The position numbers and the translations under genes were made by a program. Source: JAENVT01 sp031430695 (lineage in GTDB: Bacteria; Actinomycetota; Acidimicrobiia; Acidimicrobiales; Ilumatobacteraceae). From it: 54,180 nt of DNA. Shown piece after piece: positions 49,699 through 54,180 of the stretch. A model generated the notes under the pieces. That model was given only the letters and a program-made list of their open reading frames with translations, had not been told where the DNA came from and did not search any database. Every line of letters begins with the position of its first letter. Within the stretch, counting starts at the first letter, position 1. Where the stretch lies: assembly GCA_031430695.1 (NCBI GenBank), contig JANPBZ010000009.1, positions 1 through 54,180 of the forward strand. The letters are read 5' to 3'.

Positions 49699-49711
49699 CA
49701 GCCTGTCGCTG

Positions 49712-52141
49712 CTACGACTTCAGCCGCTCGTTCTTGGGGTCGTAGAGGGCACCGTCGTGGCGTGTCGCGTGGATTGGTTCGCCGTAGACCTCGATCACGA
49801 AGTCGGTTCGGTCGGCCAGTTCGATCGGGAGGTAGCCATGGGCGATCGGCTTGCCGATCGTGTGTCCGAAGTTGGCGCTCGTGGTGAATCCCACCACGGT
49901 CCCGTCAGCGATGATCGCCTCGCCGCTGACCGGATACGCCATCTGTTCGAGGGTGAAAGTGCACAGCTTGCGGCTGACGCCGGCCTCGCGTAGCGCCTCC
50001 AACGCATCACGTCCGCAGAAGTCTTCTTTGCGCATGTTCACCCGCCAACTGAGCCCCGCCTCCCATGGGCTGGTGTCGGGTGTGATGTCGGTCGACCAGT
50101 ACAGGTAGCCCTTCTCCATGCGCAAGGTGTCGATCGCCCGATAGCCGACGTTGGCGATGCCGTACTGCCGGCCGGCGTCACGCAATAGCTCGTAGACGTG
50201 CGCCGCGTACGACGTCGGCACGTGCAACTCCCATCCCAACTCGCCGACATAGCCGATGCGCATCGACATCACTGGGGCGGCGCCGATCGTGATCTCACGC
50301 GCTGTCGCGTACCGGAATGCATCGTTGGAGACATCGTCCTCGCTGACCGCTTGCAGCACATCGCGGGCCATCGGGCCACAGAGGTTGATGACGGCATTGG
50401 CCGACGTGAGATCGCGAATCTGCACACGGCCACCGTCGGGTGAGTTCGAGCGGATCCATCCCATGTCGTGAGCGCCGAACGCCGAGCCGGTGACGACGTA
50501 CCAGTGCTGCTCGCCGAGGCGTGTCATCGTGAGGTCGCACTCGATGCCTCCGTCGGTGTTGCACAGCTGCGTGTACATCACCGTGCCAACAGGCTTGTCC
50601 ATTTCGGCGACCGACAGCCACTGCACGGCGTCGAGTGCGCCGGGCCCGGTGATCTCGAACTTGGCGAACGAGGTCTGGTCGATGAGGCCGACGCGCTCGC
50701 GCACGGCTCGGTGTTCCTCGGCCACGTGCGGGAACCAGTTCGGCTCATCGAATGATGGCCGGTCGACAGCCTCGACCCCGCTGGGTGCGAACCAGTTCGG
50801 CCGCTCCCATCCGCCACGCGAGCCGAACACGGCCCTCTGGGTCGCCAGCGAGTCGTGCAACGGACTGCGCTTCACACCCCGCGACGTGACGTGCTCGCTG
50901 CCAGGCGCGGCCAGTTTGTAGTGGTGCGCGTAGAGCTCGACCATGCGCGAACCCATGAAGTGATGCGTCGTGTGGTGAAAGGCAAAACGACGCACGTCGA
51001 GCGGCCAGAGATCGAGCGACGGCCTCCCCTCGAGGATCCATTCGGCCATCATCTTGCCCGCACCTCCGCCGGCAGCGATGCCGTAGAGAAAGCCGGTGGC
51101 GACGTAGTAGTTGTCGAGTTCCGGGACCTTGCCCATGACGAAATCGGCATCAGCCGAGTAGGGGATCGGGCCATTGATCATCGTGCGGATGCCGGCCCGC
51201 TCGATGACGGGTGTTCGCTGCGCGGCGAGCGTGGCCAGCTGCTCGAAGCGGTCGAAGTTGGGCTCCAAGAGCTGATGTTGGAACGGCACCGGGATGCCGT
51301 CGTGGCCAAACGGCAGCGTGTCGGGTTCGTACCCGCCGATCAACAGACCTGGTCCATCGGGTTTGTAGTACACGAGGAGATCGGGGTCGCGCATCGTGGG
51401 CATTTGCCGAAGCTCGGCCGGAGTGAAGTCTGGGATCGGTCCGGTCAGCACGTACTGATGCTCGACGGCAACTGCGGGGATGCGCACGCCGGCCATCCGT
51501 CCGATCTCCATCCCCCACATGCCGGCGGCATTGACGACCATCTCGCACGTGATGTCGCCGCGATCCGTGTGGACCGTGGTGGCGCGCCGCCCGTTGACGG
51601 TGATCGAGGTGACCTTGGTGTGCTCGTGGATCTGGGCGTTGCGCATGCGTGCGCCCTTGGCGATCGCCTGGGTGACGCTGGCGGGGTCGATGTAGCCGTC
51701 GGTCGGCAGGAATGCGGCGGCCAGCACGCCGTCGGTTGTCATCAGTGGGAACAGTTCCTGAGCCCGTTGCGCGCTGATGATCTCCATCGGCAGACCGAAG
51801 CTCTTGGCCATCGTGGTCAATCGCCTCAGTTCCATGACGCGTTCGGGGGAGCAGGCCAGCCGCAGGCTGCCGACCTGATGCCAATCGACGGCTTGGCCGG
51901 TCTCGGCTTCCAAGCGACCGTACAGTTCGACGGAATGCTCGAGCATGCGGGTCGTGTTACGCGACGACCGCAACTGGCCGACCAAGCCGGCCGCGTGCCA
52001 CGTGGCTCCGTCGGTGAGTTGATGCTGTTCGAGCAACACCACGTCGGTCTCGCCCATCGCCGTCAGGTGGTAGGCGATGCTGCAGCCGATGATGCCCCCG
52101 CCGATTATCACAATCCTGGCTTGGGCGGGCACGTTCGGCAT
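49712..52141 (-). CDS. FAD/GcvT dimethylglycine- or sarcosine-dehydrogenase-like protein 2
   Basis: An 809-residue enzyme. FAD motif 'RIVIIGGGIIGCSIAYHLTA' and the covalent-flavin His49 in 'LTDGATWHAAGLVGQLRSS' are canonical for DMGDH/sarcosine dehydrogenase. The central 'GGGAGKMMAEWILEGRPSLD' closes the FAD domain. The GcvT half follows from about residue 430 ('RVGLIDQTSFAKFEITGPGA', 'RIGYVGELGWELHVPTSYAA', 'TLRMEKGYLYWSTDITPDTS'). I start at ATG 52141 because upstream codons to 52204 run into a palindromic repeat. It shares the ending 'YDP...RLKS' with the other two copies. It is probably co-oriented with, but separated by a hairpin from, protein 3. Confidence 0.9.
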   Translation of the reverse strand: MPNVPAQARIVIIGGGIIGCSIAYHLTAMGETDVVLLEQHQLTDGATWHAAGLVGQLRSSRNTTRMLEHSVELYGRLEAETGQAVDWHQVGSLRLACSPERVMELRRLTTMAKSFGLPMEIISAQRAQELFPLMTTDGVLAAAFLPTDGYIDPASVTQAIAKGARMRNAQIHEHTKVTSITVNGRRATTVHTDRGDITCEMVVNAAGMWGMEIGRMAGVRIPAVAVEHQYVLTGPIPDFTPAELRQMPTMRDPDLLVYYKPDGPGLLIGGYEPDTLPFGHDGIPVPFQHQLLEPNFDRFEQLATLAAQRTPVIERAGIRTMINGPIPYSADADFVMGKVPELDNYYVATGFLYGIAAGGGAGKMMAEWILEGRPSLDLWPLDVRRFAFHHTTHHFMGSRMVELYAHHYKLAAPGSEHVTSRGVKRSPLHDSLATQRAVFGSRGGWERPNWFAPSGVEAVDRPSFDEPNWFPHVAEEHRAVRERVGLIDQTSFAKFEITGPGALDAVQWLSVAEMDKPVGTVMYTQLCNTDGGIECDLTMTRLGEQHWYVVTGSAFGAHDMGWIRSNSPDGGRVQIRDLTSANAVINLCGPMARDVLQAVSEDDVSNDAFRYATAREITIGAAPVMSMRIGYVGELGWELHVPTSYAAHVYELLRDAGRQYGIANVGYRAIDTLRMEKGYLYWSTDITPDTSPWEAGLSWRVNMRKEDFCGRDALEALREAGVSRKLCTFTLEQMAYPVSGEAIIADGTVVGFTTSANFGHTIGKPIAHGYLPIELADRTDFVIEVYGEPIHATRHDGALYDPKNERLKS

Positions 52142-52168
52142 TGCGGGCGAAGCTAGCAGCGCACGGTG

Positions 52169-52206
52169 GAGTGTCTGCGGCGCACCCGGGGTGGCGTCAA
52201 ACACTC
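52169..52206. repeat. 38-bp palindrome, diverged copy
   Basis: Runs from GAGTGTCTGCGGCGCACCC to its imperfect complement, ending GGCGTCAAACACTC, centred on CCGG. It has the same 38-bp length and GAGTG/CACTC ends as the perfect palindrome at 4230-4267. The pairing extends to GTGGAGTG/CACTCCAC (52166-52209). It lies immediately after the minus-strand gene ending at 52209, as the 4230 copy does after its gene. Confidence 0.7.
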
Positions 52207-52208
52207 CA

Positions 52209-54180
52209 CTAGGACTTCACCCGGGCGTTGGTGGGGTCGTAGAAGGGTTGCAATGAGACCTCGGCCGCGACACGCTGGCCGCCAACCTCCAACTCGTAGC
52301 TGCCGGTGGCGATGTACTCGGCGGTGACGCCGGCGGGATTGCGAACGTAGCCGTAGCCGATCGACCTGCCGATCGTGTAGCCGAACCCGCCGCTGGTGAG
52401 CCAGCCGACCCGTTCATCATCGCGGTAGATGGTCTCGCGCCCGAGCAACACAACCGTTGGATCACAGGTGAACCCGGCGAACATCTTGCGCACGCCATCG
52501 GCGCGTTGGGCGGCTACCGCAACACGCCCGCGGAACTCGACCCCGCTACGCGACTTCACGGCCCAGCCGAGCCCGGCCTCGATCGGGGTGTGATCCGGGC
52601 CGATGTCGCTGCCCCACGCCCGGTAGCCCTTCTCCAGTCGACAGCTCTCTATGGCTCGGTAGCCGGCATTCGTCAACCCGTGCGCCGCGCCCGCGGCCAT
52701 CACGGCGTCGTACACGGTGGTGGCGTACTCGATCGGCAGGTGCAGCTCCCACCCCAGCTCGCCGACGTAGGTAACCCTGAGGGCCCGCACTGGGCAACCG
52801 GCGATTCCGATCACTTGCTGCGTGCCGAACGGGAAGGACTCGTTCGAGACATCGGCGCGAGTCACCTCCTGCAGGATGTCGCGCGATCGCGGTCCCATCA
52901 GCGACAGCACGGTGTTGGCCGATGTGATGTCGAACAGTTGAGCGTTCATGCCATCGGGAATCGAGCGCCGAATCCAGTCGAAGTCGTGGGTGGCGAAGCC
53001 GGTGCCCGTCACGATGTAGAACTCGTCGTCGGCGACGCGGCACACGGTGAGGTCGCATTGGATGCCGCCGGAGTCGTCGAGCATCTGGGAGTAGGTCAGC
53101 GAACCTACCGGCTTGTCGACGTTGTTCGAACAGATCCAATTCAATGCCGCCAGCGCGTCGGGACCCTTCAGCGCGAACTTGGCGAACGAGGTCTGATCGA
53201 TCAGCACCGCTGTCTCGCGCGCTGCGCGATGCTCGCGTCCGACAGCATCGAACCAGTTCTGTCGTTCGTAGGTGTACACGTCGTGGGCGGTCTCGCCGTG
53301 GTCTGCCGCGGCGAACCAGTTGGGTCGCTCCCATCCAAGTTTCTCGCCGAAGCAGGCGCCGGCATCGAGCAGTAGCGAGTACAGCGGCGAGGTTCGGCTG
53401 GGGCGTCCGCTGTCGTGCTCTTCGTACGGCCAGGCCATCGTGTAGTGCTTGCCGTACGCCTCGAGTGTTCGCGTGCGCACCCAGTCGGTGTCTTGATGCG
53501 GTCGGCCGAAGCGGCGGATGTCGACAACCCACAGGTCGTACGGCGCGACGCCACGATGCACCCACTCCGCCAACGCCATGCCAGCGCCGCCACCGGCCGC
53601 GATGCCGAATGCGTTGAACCCGGCGCCGACGAAGAAGTTCTTCAACTCCGGTGCCTCGCCGAGGATGAAGTTGCCGTCAGGGGTGAAGCTCTCAGGTCCG
53701 TTGATGAGCTCGTTGATTCCCGCGGTCTGCAGCGCAGGCACTCGCCCTATCGCGAGTTCCATCGTCGGCGCGAAGTGATCGAAGTCGGCGTCGAGCAGCT
53801 TGAAGTTGAAGTCGTGTGGGATCCCTTCGTTGGCCCATGGAACCGGGTTCGGTTCGTACCCGCCCATCACCAGGCCACCGACTTCCTCCTTGTAATAGGT
53901 CAGCCGGTCGGGGTCGCGCAACGTCGGCAGATCGCGCGGCACCGTCGGGGTGAACGGCGTCGTGATGACGTACTGGTGCTGCACCGACACCAGCGGCACG
54001 TTGACCCCAACTGTGGCGGCGAGCGACCGTGTCCACTGCCCGGCGCAGCACACCACGATGCTGCATTCGATGCGTCCCTGCGATGTGACGACCGCTTGGA
54101 TCACGCCATCGACCACCTCGATCTCGACCACATCGGCGTCTTCGCAGATCGTCGCGCCGGCCTGGCGCGCGCCACGCGCC
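52209..54180 (-). CDS. FAD/GcvT dimethylglycine- or sarcosine-dehydrogenase-like protein 3 (5' end outside window)
   Basis: At least 656 residues; the frame is open to the window edge, so the N-terminal FAD-binding motif and flavin-linked His are not visible. The visible flavin-domain part includes 'VSVQHQYVITTPFTPTVPRD' and 'FFVGAGFNAFGIAAGGGAGM', close to protein 2. The GcvT half has 'ETAVLIDQTSFAKFALKGPD', 'RVTYVGELGWELHLPIEYAT' and 'SCRLEKGYRAWGSDIGPDHT'. It ends 'YDPTNARVKS'. It is a paralogue of the two other FAD/GcvT proteins here and probably acts on a different N-methylated substrate. A palindromic hairpin abuts its stop. Confidence 0.9.
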   Translation of the reverse strand, partial: ARGARQAGATICEDADVVEIEVVDGVIQAVVTSQGRIECSIVVCCAGQWTRSLAATVGVNVPLVSVQHQYVITTPFTPTVPRDLPTLRDPDRLTYYKEEVGGLVMGGYEPNPVPWANEGIPHDFNFKLLDADFDHFAPTMELAIGRVPALQTAGINELINGPESFTPDGNFILGEAPELKNFFVGAGFNAFGIAAGGGAGMALAEWVHRGVAPYDLWVVDIRRFGRPHQDTDWVRTRTLEAYGKHYTMAWPYEEHDSGRPSRTSPLYSLLLDAGACFGEKLGWERPNWFAAADHGETAHDVYTYERQNWFDAVGREHRAARETAVLIDQTSFAKFALKGPDALAALNWICSNNVDKPVGSLTYSQMLDDSGGIQCDLTVCRVADDEFYIVTGTGFATHDFDWIRRSIPDGMNAQLFDITSANTVLSLMGPRSRDILQEVTRADVSNESFPFGTQQVIGIAGCPVRALRVTYVGELGWELHLPIEYATTVYDAVMAAGAAHGLTNAGYRAIESCRLEKGYRAWGSDIGPDHTPIEAGLGWAVKSRSGVEFRGRVAVAAQRADGVRKMFAGFTCDPTVVLLGRETIYRDDERVGWLTSGGFGYTIGRSIGYGYVRNPAGVTAEYIATGSYELEVGGQRVAAEVSLQPFYDPTNARVKS

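Overview
The window reads as a chromosomal segment of a high-GC actinobacterium. The gene content fits the class Acidimicrobiia (Ilumatobacter-like): DUF3097 and DUF4349 proteins, a GTG/TTG-rich start repertoire, Thr/Ser-rich extracellular linkers, a cation-pumping pyrophosphatase, and a type IV pilus in a lineage expected to lack a typical outer membrane. This assignment is inference from protein style; there is no rRNA in the window. I saw no tRNA, CRISPR array, insertion sequence or phage gene.

Layout. (1) 1-8.8 kb, housekeeping: the 3' end of metF, an OafA-type acyltransferase, malate dehydrogenase, a nucleoside phosphorylase, an SCP2-like/Fpg-Nei pair, a conserved hypothetical/DUF3097 pair, a DUF4349 lipoprotein and a DedA protein. 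(2) 8.8-14.8 kb, energy: K+-independent H+-pyrophosphatase hppA, divergent from sdhCAB. (3) 14.9-23.7 kb, sugars and an ATPase/VWA pair: a GH2 beta-mannosidase-like enzyme, a MoxR/chelatase-type AAA+ ATPase and its VWA partner. The last two are separated by an opposite-strand operon encoding a class III cyclase, a GH1-fold protein lacking the catalytic glutamates, and xylose isomerase. (4) 23.7-38.3 kb, regulation and pili: an ECF sigma factor with a membrane partner, then a leader-RNA candidate preceding a three-gene regulatory cassette (divergent sigma-like protein, zinc-ribbon/HTH protein, small basic protein). Next is a type IV pilus locus: hypothetical-pilC-pilT-pilB-pilX-pilW-pilV on the minus strand and pilM/N fusion-pilO-pilA on the plus strand, diverging from a 119-bp gap. 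(5) 38.3-39 kb: a vapBC toxin-antitoxin pair. (6) 39-54 kb, apparent methylated-amine catabolism: a GbcA/CntA-like Rieske oxygenase, a GntR/FCD regulator, three dimethylglycine/sarcosine-dehydrogenase-like FAD-GcvT proteins, a dedicated ETF (etfBA), a saccharopine-dehydrogenase-like enzyme, an MFS transporter and a choline-kinase-like phosphotransferase.

How the parts work together. The DMGDH-like gene, etfB and etfA overlap at their stop/start codons, suggesting that electrons from oxidative N-demethylation go through this ETF to the respiratory chain. The Rieske enzyme could make the first demethylation of a quaternary amine. The pilus genes form two divergent operons with a complete cytoplasmic and inner-membrane machine (PilB, PilT, PilC, PilM/N, PilO), a major pilin and three minor pilin-like proteins, but no secretin or prepilin peptidase within the window.

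The least expected signal is between the genes. At least four unrelated families of small palindromic repeats sit in intergenic gaps: 47 bp (four copies, with paired substitutions), 39+2+39 bp (two copies), 38 bp (two copies) and 43 bp (two tandem copies). Several lie at convergent 3' ends, where they could act as terminators or mRNA-end structures.
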